Source of the DNA: Deltaproteobacteria bacterium HGW-Deltaproteobacteria-6
GTDB taxonomy: Bacteria > Desulfobacterota > Syntrophia > Syntrophales > Smithellaceae
Direction: 5' to 3'
DNA length: 64,000 bases
NCBI GenBank assembly: GCA_002840435.1
Contig: PHAT01000001.1
Location: 656,979 to 720,978 of the forward strand
This document shows positions 43,079-53,096 of this stretch, piece after piece. The notes under the pieces were generated by a model. That model made no database searches. It worked only from the letters and a program-made list of their open reading frames with translations, and was not told where the DNA came from. Position numbers and translations under genes: made by a program. Position 1 is the first letter of the stretch, and each line of letters starts with the position of its first letter.

Positions 43079-43624
43079 ATGAGTGACATGAATACGGACC
43101 GGGACGGCACTGACGACAAAAGAGAATATTCAAGAGTTGATGCCCATATACCCTTTGAATATAAGCTGATTAAGCTTGAGCAGAGAGACGCGGTCCGTTC
43201 TCGATTAGCGGGTGAATCAATTCTTGCGGAGTATAAGTCATTGCCGAATCCTGATGATCAATTAATGGCACAATGGCTTCAATCCATTAATTCCAAGCTT
43301 GACGAAATTATCCGCATGATGACTCTTCATCAAGACGGGTTTAACCGTCTGAATATTACGAAAGTAAACATCAGCGGCGGTGGAATGAGCTTTAACACGC
43401 ATGAATCTTTTGCAACGGGTGATGTTCTGGAAATAAAAGTCCTGCTCGGCATGCAAAAAACGATTGCGCTCTTTTTATATGGTGAAGTTGTGGAAGTTTC
43501 CAAACCTCATCCGGACTATAACTTATCCGTCCAATTCATCAATATTGACGATTTCATCCGTGACGAAATTACTCGCTTCGTCTTTGAAACGGAAAGGGAA
43601 ATCCTGCGGGAAAGAAGGAGGTAA
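43079..43624 (+). CDS. PilZ-domain c-di-GMP-binding protein upstream of motAB
   Basis: This 181-aa protein has the two c-di-GMP contact motifs of PilZ: RxxxR as REYSR (15-19) and NxSxxG as NISGGG (97-102), followed by the beta-barrel (DVLEIKVLLGMQKTIALFLYGEVVEV). About 77 residues lie between the motifs instead of the usual 20-30. They include a helical segment (QLMAQWLQSINSKLDEIIRMM) likely to oligomerise. It has no YcgR N-terminal domain. As the first gene of the stator operon it may act as a c-di-GMP brake on MotA/MotB, by analogy with YcgR; this is inference. Confidence 0.85.
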   Translation: MSDMNTDRDGTDDKREYSRVDAHIPFEYKLIKLEQRDAVRSRLAGESILAEYKSLPNPDDQLMAQWLQSINSKLDEIIRMMTLHQDGFNRLNITKVNISGGGMSFNTHESFATGDVLEIKVLLGMQKTIALFLYGEVVEVSKPHPDYNLSVQFINIDDFIRDEITRFVFETEREILRERRR

Positions 43625-43636
43625 ATCCCTTAACTC

Positions 43637-44497
43637 ATGATTCCTATTATCGGTTTTGTCATTGTTACGGTTTGCGTCATTGGCGGCTATCTTCTCGAAG
43701 GCGGGAATCTTTCCGTTATTTTTCAGCCTGTTGAACTGATGATTATCGGTGGCGCGGCGCTCGGCGGTTTTTTCGTTGCCTCACCTATGAAAGTGATCAA
43801 GGCAACCGGGGCTTCTGTTGCCCGTATTTTCACGAACAAACCTTATGCCAAAAAAGATTATATTGAAGTTCTCCTGATGATCAACGGCATATTTTATAAA
43901 ATCCGTCAGCAAGGGCTTGTGTCCATCGAATCGGACGTAGATGATCCTGTGCAAAGTCCGCTTTTTTCCCCGTACCCCCAGATTTTAAAAAATCATGCAG
44001 TCATCAGTCTGATCACGGACACGCTGCGTACGGTTATGACCACCACTATTGCACCCCATGAACTGGAAGCCCTCATTGATCAGGAATTGGAAGCTTATCA
44101 CGAAGAAGCCCTGGCTCCCGCTCACAGCGTCGCTACTGTAGCCGACGGTTTGCCGGGACTGGGCATTGTCGCCGCCGTTATGGGGGTTGTTCTCACCATG
44201 GGCAAGATCAAGGAGCCGCCCGAAGTCCTGGGGGCCAGCATCGGCGCGGCGCTGGTCGGAACGTTTACCGGCGTTTTGCTGTGTTATGGTTACGTCGGCC
44301 CGATGGCGAAAAATATGGAGTTTATCGCCAACGAAGATTTGCAATACCTTAATGTGGTCAAAGTGGCGCTCCTGGCTTTCATCGGCGGCGGCGCTGCGCC
44401 GAAAGTAGCTGTGGAATTCGGCCGGCGTGTTATACCGGCTGAGGCAAAACCATCTTTTATTGAAATGGAAGACGCGCTGCGTGCGGCCAAAAAATAA
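43637..44497 (+). CDS. motA: MotA, stator ion-channel subunit
   Basis: This 286-aa inner-membrane protein has four membrane segments: at the N-terminus (IIGFVIVTVCVIGGYLLEGG), at about 30-50, and the pair near 175-225 containing SVATVADGLPGLGIVAAVMGVVLTM. The cytoplasmic loop between them contacts FliG. The GGAGG element ends 15 bases before the ATG, further than usual, and an in-frame stop directly upstream excludes earlier starts. That may lower expression relative to pilZ. Length matches H+-type MotA (about 280-295). Confidence 0.97.
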   Translation: MIPIIGFVIVTVCVIGGYLLEGGNLSVIFQPVELMIIGGAALGGFFVASPMKVIKATGASVARIFTNKPYAKKDYIEVLLMINGIFYKIRQQGLVSIESDVDDPVQSPLFSPYPQILKNHAVISLITDTLRTVMTTTIAPHELEALIDQELEAYHEEALAPAHSVATVADGLPGLGIVAAVMGVVLTMGKIKEPPEVLGASIGAALVGTFTGVLLCYGYVGPMAKNMEFIANEDLQYLNVVKVALLAFIGGGAAPKVAVEFGRRVIPAEAKPSFIEMEDALRAAKK

Positions 44498-44534
44498 GAT
44501 TGATATTCATTTTCCAGAGGAAATGATCACCTGA

Positions 44535-45359
44535 ATGGAAGAACGTCATCAGCAAATCATCATTAAGAAGGTAAAGAAGAAACAGGCCGGAGGCGCGCAT
44601 GGCGGATCCTGGAAAGTCGCCTATGCCGATTTTGTCACAGCCATGATGGCCTTCTTTCTTCTGCTGTGGCTGCTCAGCATGGTTTCCGACGTAAAAAGAG
44701 CGGCACTTTCAGAATATTTCCGCCATTACAGTGTATTTCAGGAGAGCGGTTCATCGGCCATAAAAACCAAAGATTCAAACGTAACCGATCCAAGATTTGT
44801 AAATGATGTCGGCAACGAATCCCTCAAAGCGCCTTATAGTAACGCCCGCGGAAAAGGTGAAACGGAATTCAGAAAGAAAATCAAAAAAAATGTCACCGTC
44901 AATGATGAAGAAATTGTGAAAAAAATTCGCACGTCGATTGATGATAAAATGGCGGGAATCAGAGACCAAATCCTTGTGGACGTGATTGAAGGCGGTATAC
45001 GAATCCAGGTTATCGATACGGAGGGGTCGATGATGTTTCCGCTGGGATCAGATAAGCCGACCCCGAAAGCCAGAGAAATCCTGAAACTGGTTGCCGATAA
45101 TATTAATGAAATACCGGGGAAAGTAGTGGTGGAAGGTCATACAGATTCCGCGCCTTTTAAAGGCGGGCAAATTACCAACTGGGAGTTGTCTACTGCCCGT
45201 GCTTCCGCCGCCCGGCGTGTTCTGGAAGAAAGCGGTACGCCGTCTAATCGCATTGCCCGTGTTGTCGGTTATGCCGATCAGGAATTGCTGCTGCCGCTGG
45301 ACTCCCGCGATCAGCGCAACCGCCGGATCAGCGTCATCGTCCTCCAATCGAAAGAGTGA
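44535..45359 (+). CDS. motB: MotB, stator subunit anchoring to peptidoglycan
   Basis: This 274-aa protein begins with a basic cytoplasmic tail (IIIKKVKKKQAGGAHGGSWKVAYADFVTAMMAFFLLLWLLSMV). The aspartate in YADFVTAM is the essential ion-binding residue of the single membrane helix. A periplasmic OmpA-like domain (VVVEGHTDSAPFKGGQITNWELSTARASAARRVL, then DQRNRRISVIVL) anchors the stator to the cell wall. Its stop codon is one base from the convergent cheX stop, with no terminator between. Confidence 0.97.
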   Translation: MEERHQQIIIKKVKKKQAGGAHGGSWKVAYADFVTAMMAFFLLLWLLSMVSDVKRAALSEYFRHYSVFQESGSSAIKTKDSNVTDPRFVNDVGNESLKAPYSNARGKGETEFRKKIKKNVTVNDEEIVKKIRTSIDDKMAGIRDQILVDVIEGGIRIQVIDTEGSMMFPLGSDKPTPKAREILKLVADNINEIPGKVVVEGHTDSAPFKGGQITNWELSTARASAARRVLEESGTPSNRIARVVGYADQELLLPLDSRDQRNRRISVIVLQSKE

Positions 45360-45360
45360 A

Positions 45361-45822
45361 CTATTCCGACAGGCACACATCCACAACAAACGTCCCTTCA
45401 TCAATTTCAAAGGGAATAATCAAACTCGGCCCGCCCATCACATGAGAAATGGAGTGATTCTTTCCTGAAACAACCGTAGGAATGGCCGCCTGAATGTAAA
45501 AACCTTCCGCTTCCAGATTTTTCCGTGCAACACCGGAAATCATATTCGTAATTTCGCCTACGGCGTCCTTGATATCACTATTCATCGTTGTAATATTTTC
45601 TCCCAGCATATTGGAGACAATTTTAAAAATCGCCCCTTCACTAAAGCTAAGAGCCAGCGAACCGGTGGCCGATCCGGTCAGTCCGATAATGCCCGAGATG
45701 TCTCCTTTGGCCAGATTATCCATTTTCAGATATGGCTTTCCCGCGCGTGGTTCGACAAACGCCATAGTTTTTAATACGTTGGTGGTTCCTTCTAAAAAAG
45801 GATTAATAAATTTAACGTTCAT
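45361..45822 (-). CDS. cheX: CheX, CheY-P phosphatase
   Basis: This 153-aa protein matches CheX, with the phosphatase motif ExxN in VGEITNMISGVARKNLEAEGF and the flanking LALSFSEGAIFKIVSNMLGE. It dephosphorylates CheY-P. The start at 45822 (MNVKFINPF) has AAGGGG upstream. The frame to 45852 adds no conserved residues. It is the last gene of the chemotaxis unit and follows cheY. Confidence 0.9.
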   Translation of the reverse strand: MNVKFINPFLEGTTNVLKTMAFVEPRAGKPYLKMDNLAKGDISGIIGLTGSATGSLALSFSEGAIFKIVSNMLGENITTMNSDIKDAVGEITNMISGVARKNLEAEGFYIQAAIPTVVSGKNHSISHVMGGPSLIIPFEIDEGTFVVDVCLSE

Positions 45823-45861
45823 ATATTCCCCTTCTTGGTTGTTTCCCAGCATAATCGTTGA

Positions 45862-46251
45862 TTACTTATTAATGCTTTCCATGATTTTTTTTATTTTTTC
45901 ATTGAGCACTTCAGCCGTAAAAGGTTTAACAATATAATTATTGACGCCCGCCTTGACCGCTGCAACCACGTTGTCCTGAAGCGCCTCTGCCGTTACCATA
46001 AGAAATGGCGTTTTGGCCAGTTCCTCGTCTGCACGCACGGCTTTGAGTAATTCCAAACCCGTCATGTTCGGCATATTCCAGTCGGAGACAATCACATCAA
46101 TTTTCTGTGACTTGAGCGCTTTGAGCGCCATAACGCCGTCTTCCGCTTCCACAATATCTTCATATCCGACCTGTTTCAAGAGATTGCGAACCACTTTTCT
46201 CATGGTAGCAAAATCATCAACGATCAAAACCTTAATATTCTTTTCATTCAT
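45862..46251 (-). CDS. cheY: CheY, chemotaxis response regulator
   Basis: This 129-aa single-domain receiver matches classical CheY: VLIVDDFATMRKVVRNLLKQVGYEDIVEAEDGVMALKAL, phosphoacceptor aspartate in VSDWNMPNMTGLELL, VTAEA and the KPFTAE lysine. It carries the signal from CheA to FliM (24259-25260). It lies between cheA and cheX. Confidence 0.97.
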   Translation of the reverse strand: MNEKNIKVLIVDDFATMRKVVRNLLKQVGYEDIVEAEDGVMALKALKSQKIDVIVSDWNMPNMTGLELLKAVRADEELAKTPFLMVTAEALQDNVVAAVKAGVNNYIVKPFTAEVLNEKIKKIMESINK

Positions 46252-46302
46252 ATATTACCTCACTAAATTTATTTATCAATTTCACTGAATCTTAGAATTC
46301 AG

Positions 46303-48519
46303 TTAACGTTCCTGAGCCAGCTCAAACAACCCTTCCGTATCAATAATTAAGCCAATGCGGCCATTACCCAGAATTGCGCCGCCGGCTAATCCCTTGATAT
46401 TTTTTAACCCTTCCCCGAGGCCCTTGACTACGACTTCCGCCTTGCCGATAATTTTGTCGACCATTAAACACCTTGATCCGCTTTCACTATCGACAACAAC
46501 AACAATAGCATCCCAGGGTTCCTTATGCTCCGGCTCAATATCAAATAAATCATACATGCGAATCAGAGGCATCAGTTGTCCCATCGCGTTTATCATTTCA
46601 CCGCGGCCTACCACACTGGTGTAACTTGCACGCGTCGGGCGCAAAGCCTGGCGGATGGATATCGTGGGGAGGATATAGCTTTCGGTACCCACTTTTACAA
46701 TCATGCCGTCAATAATGGCCAGTGTCAGGGGGAAGCGCGTAATGAAGGTTGTTCCTTCACCGATCGTACTTTCGATTTCTATTTTACCGCGCAGTTTTTC
46801 CACGGCACGCTTGACGACATCCATACCGACACCGCGCCCGGATACGTCTGTTACTTTTGCCGCAGTGGATAAACCCGGCATAAAAATAAGCTTGAAGATT
46901 TCCTGATCACTGAGGTTTTCATCCGTCTGGATGATGCCTGATTTAATGGCCTTGTTAATAATTTTTTGTTTGTCCAGTCCTTTACCGTCATCGGCAATTT
47001 CTATCACGATGTTTCCGCCGCGATGATAAGCCTTCAGGGTAATCATTCCTTTTTCTGATTTCCCCGCTTTGATTCTATCTTCCGTCGTTTCCAGACCATG
47101 ATCTACTGAATTCCGGATCATGTGCACCAGCGGATTATAGATTTCATCAACCATGTTGCGATCGATTTCCGTATCTTCACCCACCAGTTCCACTGAAACA
47201 TTTTTCCCCGCATTCTTGGCCAAATCCCGAACCAAACGGGACATGCGCTGAAACGTCTGCTTGATGGGAATCATTCTCAGACTGGTGGATACACGCTGCA
47301 AGGCTGAGGTAATCCGGAAAAACTGAGAAATATCCCGGGTCAGTCTTTTGTCGGCATTAACCTGATTTTTCAGATCCTGGGAAATCATCGACTGGGTAAT
47401 CACCAGTTCGCCGACCATATCAATTAAATCATCCAGTTTATTGGTATCCACGCGGATCGTGGTTAAATCCGTGACCTGATCAACCTGTTTGCGCAATGCC
47501 TGTGATACCTGTTTGGGTTTGACGATGCCTTCTTCAATGAGAGTCTGACCGATTTTTTTATCCGGTGATGATGCATTTGCTTTCAGCGTCTGTTCCAGTT
47601 TTTCCTTGGAAATAATACCGTCATCCACCAGAATATCGCCGATTTTTTTACTGCCGGCTTCCGTATCAAAACCTTGCTCGATTCTGTGGATTCTGGTTGT
47701 CAGCGCGGGAATATCCAAATCAGCCGGCTCCTCTGTTTTCCCCTCCAGAACGTCCCGGAGTTGTCCAATTAATGTTTTCAGGACATCCGCACCATCCAGG
47801 ACGACATCAATTAAAGGGGGCGTAACGGATATTTCACCATTACGGGTTTTGTCCAAAAGGCTTTCCAGATTGTGCGCCAGAGAACGGATTTTTTCCAGAT
47901 TTAGAAAACTGGCTACCCCCTTGATGGAATGGAAAGGACGAAAAATGGCGTTAATATAATCTTTGTTTTCCGGTTCATTTTCCAGATTAAGAATATTGAT
48001 TTCAATCTCTTCGATATATTCCAGGCCTTCAGCAATGAAGTCACGGGTAAGCGATTCATCCTGTATCTCGATTTTATCGCTGCTTTCCGGTTTATTTTCA
48101 CTGGCCGCCTCCCTGATCTGATCCGGTTGATTTTCCGAATCATTGGAAACACTTGCCACACTGGCCACACCGGCCAGCGCACTGCTTTTGACAAGAAATT
48201 CCTGGATATTGCCGTCGTACTTACCCGTATTATTGTAGCTGTCGGCGATCTCCTGCATCAGGTGAATTCCGCTCTCCAACAGGCTTGCAGCCGTGTCTTT
48301 GTCGTCAATTCCGCCTAAAATGGTTTTTTCCAGGATCTGGGTCAGGCTGGACGCACAACTTCTTATGGGAGTGATTTTGAGTTTTTTCGCCTCATCCATA
48401 ATCAGTTCAAGATGATTAAGCAACTTGCCTGCCATTGGAATATCCACATCTTTGGTATCCATAAAAAGATATTCCTGGGCCAATGTGTTTAAAAGTTTAA
48501 TCAAATTTTCATAATCCAT
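46303..48519 (-). CDS. cheA: CheA, chemotaxis histidine kinase with MshEN-like insert
   Basis: This 738-aa protein (ATG at 48519; an in-frame GTG at 48525 overlaps cheB by four bases) has a Hpt domain with the phosphorylated His in FRPFHSIKG (about residue 197). An N-terminal helical segment of about 110 residues looks like a Hpt domain that lacks the histidine. Instead of the P2 CheY-binding domain, residues about 291-345 carry two tandem motifs (KKIGDILVDDGIISKEKL, KKIGQTLIEEGIVKPKQV) resembling the MshEN fold. The P3-P4 kinase core (HMIRNSVDHGLE, DDGKGLD, GRGVGMDVV) and a CheW-like P5 domain follow. Confidence 0.96.
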   Translation of the reverse strand: MDYENLIKLLNTLAQEYLFMDTKDVDIPMAGKLLNHLELIMDEAKKLKITPIRSCASSLTQILEKTILGGIDDKDTAASLLESGIHLMQEIADSYNNTGKYDGNIQEFLVKSSALAGVASVASVSNDSENQPDQIREAASENKPESSDKIEIQDESLTRDFIAEGLEYIEEIEINILNLENEPENKDYINAIFRPFHSIKGVASFLNLEKIRSLAHNLESLLDKTRNGEISVTPPLIDVVLDGADVLKTLIGQLRDVLEGKTEEPADLDIPALTTRIHRIEQGFDTEAGSKKIGDILVDDGIISKEKLEQTLKANASSPDKKIGQTLIEEGIVKPKQVSQALRKQVDQVTDLTTIRVDTNKLDDLIDMVGELVITQSMISQDLKNQVNADKRLTRDISQFFRITSALQRVSTSLRMIPIKQTFQRMSRLVRDLAKNAGKNVSVELVGEDTEIDRNMVDEIYNPLVHMIRNSVDHGLETTEDRIKAGKSEKGMITLKAYHRGGNIVIEIADDGKGLDKQKIINKAIKSGIIQTDENLSDQEIFKLIFMPGLSTAAKVTDVSGRGVGMDVVKRAVEKLRGKIEIESTIGEGTTFITRFPLTLAIIDGMIVKVGTESYILPTISIRQALRPTRASYTSVVGRGEMINAMGQLMPLIRMYDLFDIEPEHKEPWDAIVVVVDSESGSRCLMVDKIIGKAEVVVKGLGEGLKNIKGLAGGAILGNGRIGLIIDTEGLFELAQER

Positions 48520-48521
48520 AA

Positions 48522-50071
<1,550 letters not shown>

Positions 50072-50476
50072 CTTTCCCGACTCCTATGACTTCGTAAAGA
50101 ACCTTTTTGATTTCTTCCGGCAAAAAGGGTTTCTTGATAAAACCTTTCGCCCCGCGGGCAAAAGCTTCCTTCATTCGCTGATCAGAGCCTTCCGTCGTGA
50201 TCATGATCACCGGGATTTCTTTCAAGGTCTCGTTTTTTGCCAATAGTTCAAGAAATTCGAGACCATTGACTTCCGGCATGTTTATATCGGAAATGATCAC
50301 ATCCACCCAGTTGTGGGCAAGCAGCTCCATAGCCTCTCTTCCATTTTCCGCTTCCAGGCAGTTATCCATCTGAAACCCGGATATGGTTACAATTTTTTTA
50401 ATAACCGCCCGAATAGAATTGGAATCATCCACGATTAAAACATTAAATGACATAATGTCACCTTCCCTTAATATGA

Positions 50477-51328
50477 CTATACAATACTAATGAGTTCTTT
50501 GGCACTATTTAAATCGTCCGACAACATCACCATACTTTTTTCCAAATCCTTCATTCTCAAATTAAATTTCTTGAGCAATTCTCCTACCGCGCGCTGGGCC
50601 AGGCCTTCCACGGCGCTGCCGATCCCCATCATCAAGCACGCTTCATCTGCCATGTAAACAATCCATGGCATGACTTTATCTTCCTTTTCCAGCAGATCCG
50701 GCCGGTGATGATAAGAAATTGCGTCTCGAATTTCTATCGGAAAATTCCAGTGTTCGGCAATTTTCCCGCCCAGATCCGCATGATTGATCCCCAGAACCGT
50801 TTCCTCCGCTTCCAGAAAGGACATGTGGTGTTCGGATACAAGCATCACGATTTTTTTCATTTCATCACGGACAAACTCGCCCATAATGATTTTACCCACA
50901 TCATGCAGAAGTGCCGCTGTATAAAGTGTCGTATTCTCATCGCCGGTAATCTTCTTTGACAAGATCTGCGACATTAAAGCCACAGCCACGGAATGCTCCC
51001 ACAAATCCGTCGCTTTATCGTAATAACCGGATGAACCTTTTTTATAATATTTGGAAATGCCGGCCGTCTGAATCGCCCGCAGAAGATTTTTCTGCCCCAG
51101 GTACATGACGGCATCGTTGATTGTGCTGATTTTATGTTGAGAACCGAAATAAGATGAGTTGGCCATCTTCAGAATATTTGCCGTTATGGAAGGATCATAT
51201 TTAACAACATTGGCAACCTGCAGAACGGAGTAGTCAGGCTTGCTGAGCAATTGAGCAACTTTGTTGCCTGTCGCAGGAAATGCCGGAATGGTATCAATTG
51301 ATTTCAGGATACGTTTGACTGCATTCAT
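50477..51328 (-). CDS. HDOD-domain protein
   Basis: This 283-aa protein is an HDOD module: SIDTIPAFPATGNKVAQLLSKPDYSVLQVANVVKYDPSITANILKMANSSYFG, SINDAVMYLGQKNLLRAIQTAGI, ALLHDVGKIIMGEFV and HADLGGKIAEHWNFP. Here an HDVGK motif is present, as in some HDOD proteins with HD-like remnants. HDOD proteins act as signalling scaffolds linked to cyclic nucleotides or motility. It overlaps cheD by four bases (ATGA), so it is part of the chemotaxis unit. Confidence 0.9.
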   Translation of the reverse strand: MNAVKRILKSIDTIPAFPATGNKVAQLLSKPDYSVLQVANVVKYDPSITANILKMANSSYFGSQHKISTINDAVMYLGQKNLLRAIQTAGISKYYKKGSSGYYDKATDLWEHSVAVALMSQILSKKITGDENTTLYTAALLHDVGKIIMGEFVRDEMKKIVMLVSEHHMSFLEAEETVLGINHADLGGKIAEHWNFPIEIRDAISYHHRPDLLEKEDKVMPWIVYMADEACLMMGIGSAVEGLAQRAVGELLKKFNLRMKDLEKSMVMLSDDLNSAKELISIV

Positions 51329-51807
51329 AGTTCTTTCATTTCACCTCCAGAGGTTCGAACAAAAGTTTTCCCCGTAGCCATTTCCAGACGAACGGTACGA
51401 TTATGATTCGCGCCCGTATCTTCGGCATTAACCATGACATTATTTTTCCAGAATATTTTTCTCATAGCCATGATATTTTTCTGGCCGATACGAAAAAAAT
51501 TAGTGTCATCCAGAATACTTGCTCCTCCGGCCACTTTAACAATCATTCGTTTCTTTTCCGCCCCCAAAGCATAACAGGCTTTAAACAACGATGGAATGCC
51601 CGTATCGGCAAACATCGCAGGATTATCTTTAGCCTTCCTCTCGTCGAGATTAGAATCCGGCAGCATGTAATGCAACAGTCCTCCGACTTTGGCAAACGGA
51701 TCATACACAGCAATGCCGATGCATGAACCCAACGCATACGTAATAATTACGTCGTTCATACCATTACTGACCTTAATATCAGATATTCCGACAATTAAAT
51801 CGCTCAT
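51325..51807 (-). CDS. cheD: CheD, chemoreceptor glutamine deamidase
   Basis: This 160-aa protein matches CheD, with catalytic Cys in ALGSCIGIAVYDP, His in GGLLHYMLPDS and the conserved KVAGGASIL and NTGANHNRTVRLEMATGKTFVR-type segments (here DTGANHNR). It deamidates receptors and is allosterically linked to CheX/CheC-type phosphatases. It follows cheR by two bases. Confidence 0.96.
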   Translation of the reverse strand: MSDLIVGISDIKVSNGMNDVIITYALGSCIGIAVYDPFAKVGGLLHYMLPDSNLDERKAKDNPAMFADTGIPSLFKACYALGAEKKRMIVKVAGGASILDDTNFFRIGQKNIMAMRKIFWKNNVMVNAEDTGANHNRTVRLEMATGKTFVRTSGGEMKEL

Positions 51808-51809
51808 AA

Positions 51810-52643
51810 TTATTTTAAATAAACGCTCGGTTCAACATAGTTAAATTGATGCTTTAAACCGGTTAAGCTTTCCGAATGACCGACAAAAAAATATCCACCA
51901 CTTTTCAGAGAATCGTAGAACTTGTTTACCAGAACATTCTGAGTTTTTTTATCAAAATAAATCATTACATTACGACAGAAAATAATATCGTATGTATCTT
52001 GGATATGAAAACTTTCCATCAGATTGAAACGTTTGAATGTGATCATTTTTTTCAGATCACTTTTAATACGGACATATCCTTCAGACTGCCCTGTTCCGAC
52101 TTGAAAATACTTTTTCAAAATAGGCGGTGCAATTCCTTTTGTCCTATCCTGAGCATAAATACCGGCTTCGGCAACCCGTAGTACCTTTGTGGAAATATCC
52201 GTTGCCAGAATGGAGGTTTCCAGGTGTTTTTGCCCAATGGTTTCCGCAACCGTAATCGCCAGCGTATAGGGTTCTTCTCCGGTCGAACATCCCGCGGACC
52301 AGATTTTGAAGCTATTTTGAGATCCCCGGTGTCCGGATTTTTCCAGAACGGACATCAAAATGTGGCGAAGTCTTACGAAATGGCTTTCCTCGCGGAAAAA
52401 AGACGTTAAGTTTGTTGAGATGGAGTCAATCATCGAGATCAACTCCTCCGTACCCTGCTCGGTTGTAACATAATGGTAATAATCGGTAAAGGATTTATAG
52501 CCGCCTGCCCGAAGTCGTTTGCTCAAACGCGCTTTGACCAGCTCCTTCTTACCTTCGTGCAGAAAAATTCCGCATTGTTCATAAACGAGACGACTTATTT
52601 TTTCGAAGTCGCTGCTTTTCAATTCAAAGGTATTCATGGACAT
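51810..52643 (-). CDS. cheR: CheR, chemoreceptor methyltransferase
   Basis: This 277-aa protein has the CheR N-terminal helical domain (FEKISRLVYEQCGIFLHEGKKELVKARLSKRLR) and the SAM-binding domain with WSAGCSTGEEPYT, ATDISTKVLRVAEAG and IIFCRNVMIYFD. The start is uncertain; 52643 has AAAGGG at a fair distance, and in-frame codons at 52679, 52667 and 52637 are alternatives. It is the first gene of the nine-gene chemotaxis unit, but I found no convincing sigma-54 or sigma-28 promoter before it. Confidence 0.95.
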   Translation of the reverse strand: MSMNTFELKSSDFEKISRLVYEQCGIFLHEGKKELVKARLSKRLRAGGYKSFTDYYHYVTTEQGTEELISMIDSISTNLTSFFREESHFVRLRHILMSVLEKSGHRGSQNSFKIWSAGCSTGEEPYTLAITVAETIGQKHLETSILATDISTKVLRVAEAGIYAQDRTKGIAPPILKKYFQVGTGQSEGYVRIKSDLKKMITFKRFNLMESFHIQDTYDIIFCRNVMIYFDKKTQNVLVNKFYDSLKSGGYFFVGHSESLTGLKHQFNYVEPSVYLK

Positions 52644-53096
52644 GGATGAGCACACCCTTTTAATCATTTTCACTGTCATTTTTTAAAATGGCAGTTTAAT
52701 ATTTACTTTATTACATCTTTTGAACTGGAACAATTATTAATCGATAGGAATTTAAATTAAAGAAACTGATTTTTTTCACACCCATCATTAATTAACAATT
52801 TTTGCAAGCTTATAACATTGATTTCCGATATGCAATTATTTTACGCAATGAATACAAATATAATGATTATATGATAATTCATTTTTACATTCGGCAAAAA
52901 AACAGAATACTTGAAAATTTCAGAGCAATTTGTAAATAAATGTCGGTTTTATGACGGAGATTATCAGCTGCCAACTTAAATGTTTATATTTTGACGCTTT
53001 CTCTCACTTTACTGTTGTGTTTTATGTGCTTTTATTTTAATATGCGTCAAATTTATAACGAACAAAGATTGTCTAAATCCAACCACAGGAATTCAT
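52644..53096. other. AT-rich divergent intergenic region, no gene seen
   Basis: This region of about 450 bases between cheR (minus) and the NtrC-type regulator (plus) is strongly AT-rich and has no supportable ORF. It must carry promoters for both genes, but I see no clear -24/-12 or sigma-28 element. A near match on the minus strand at about 52803-52818 (TGTTATAAGCTTGCA) lacks the GG of the -24 box. Confidence 0.6.

Noticed and set aside
52803-52818. Possible sigma-54 promoter for cheR on the minus strand
   Set aside because: The -12 TTGCA is present, but the -24 box reads TGTTAT without the GG pair, and it is about 160 bases from the start codon.
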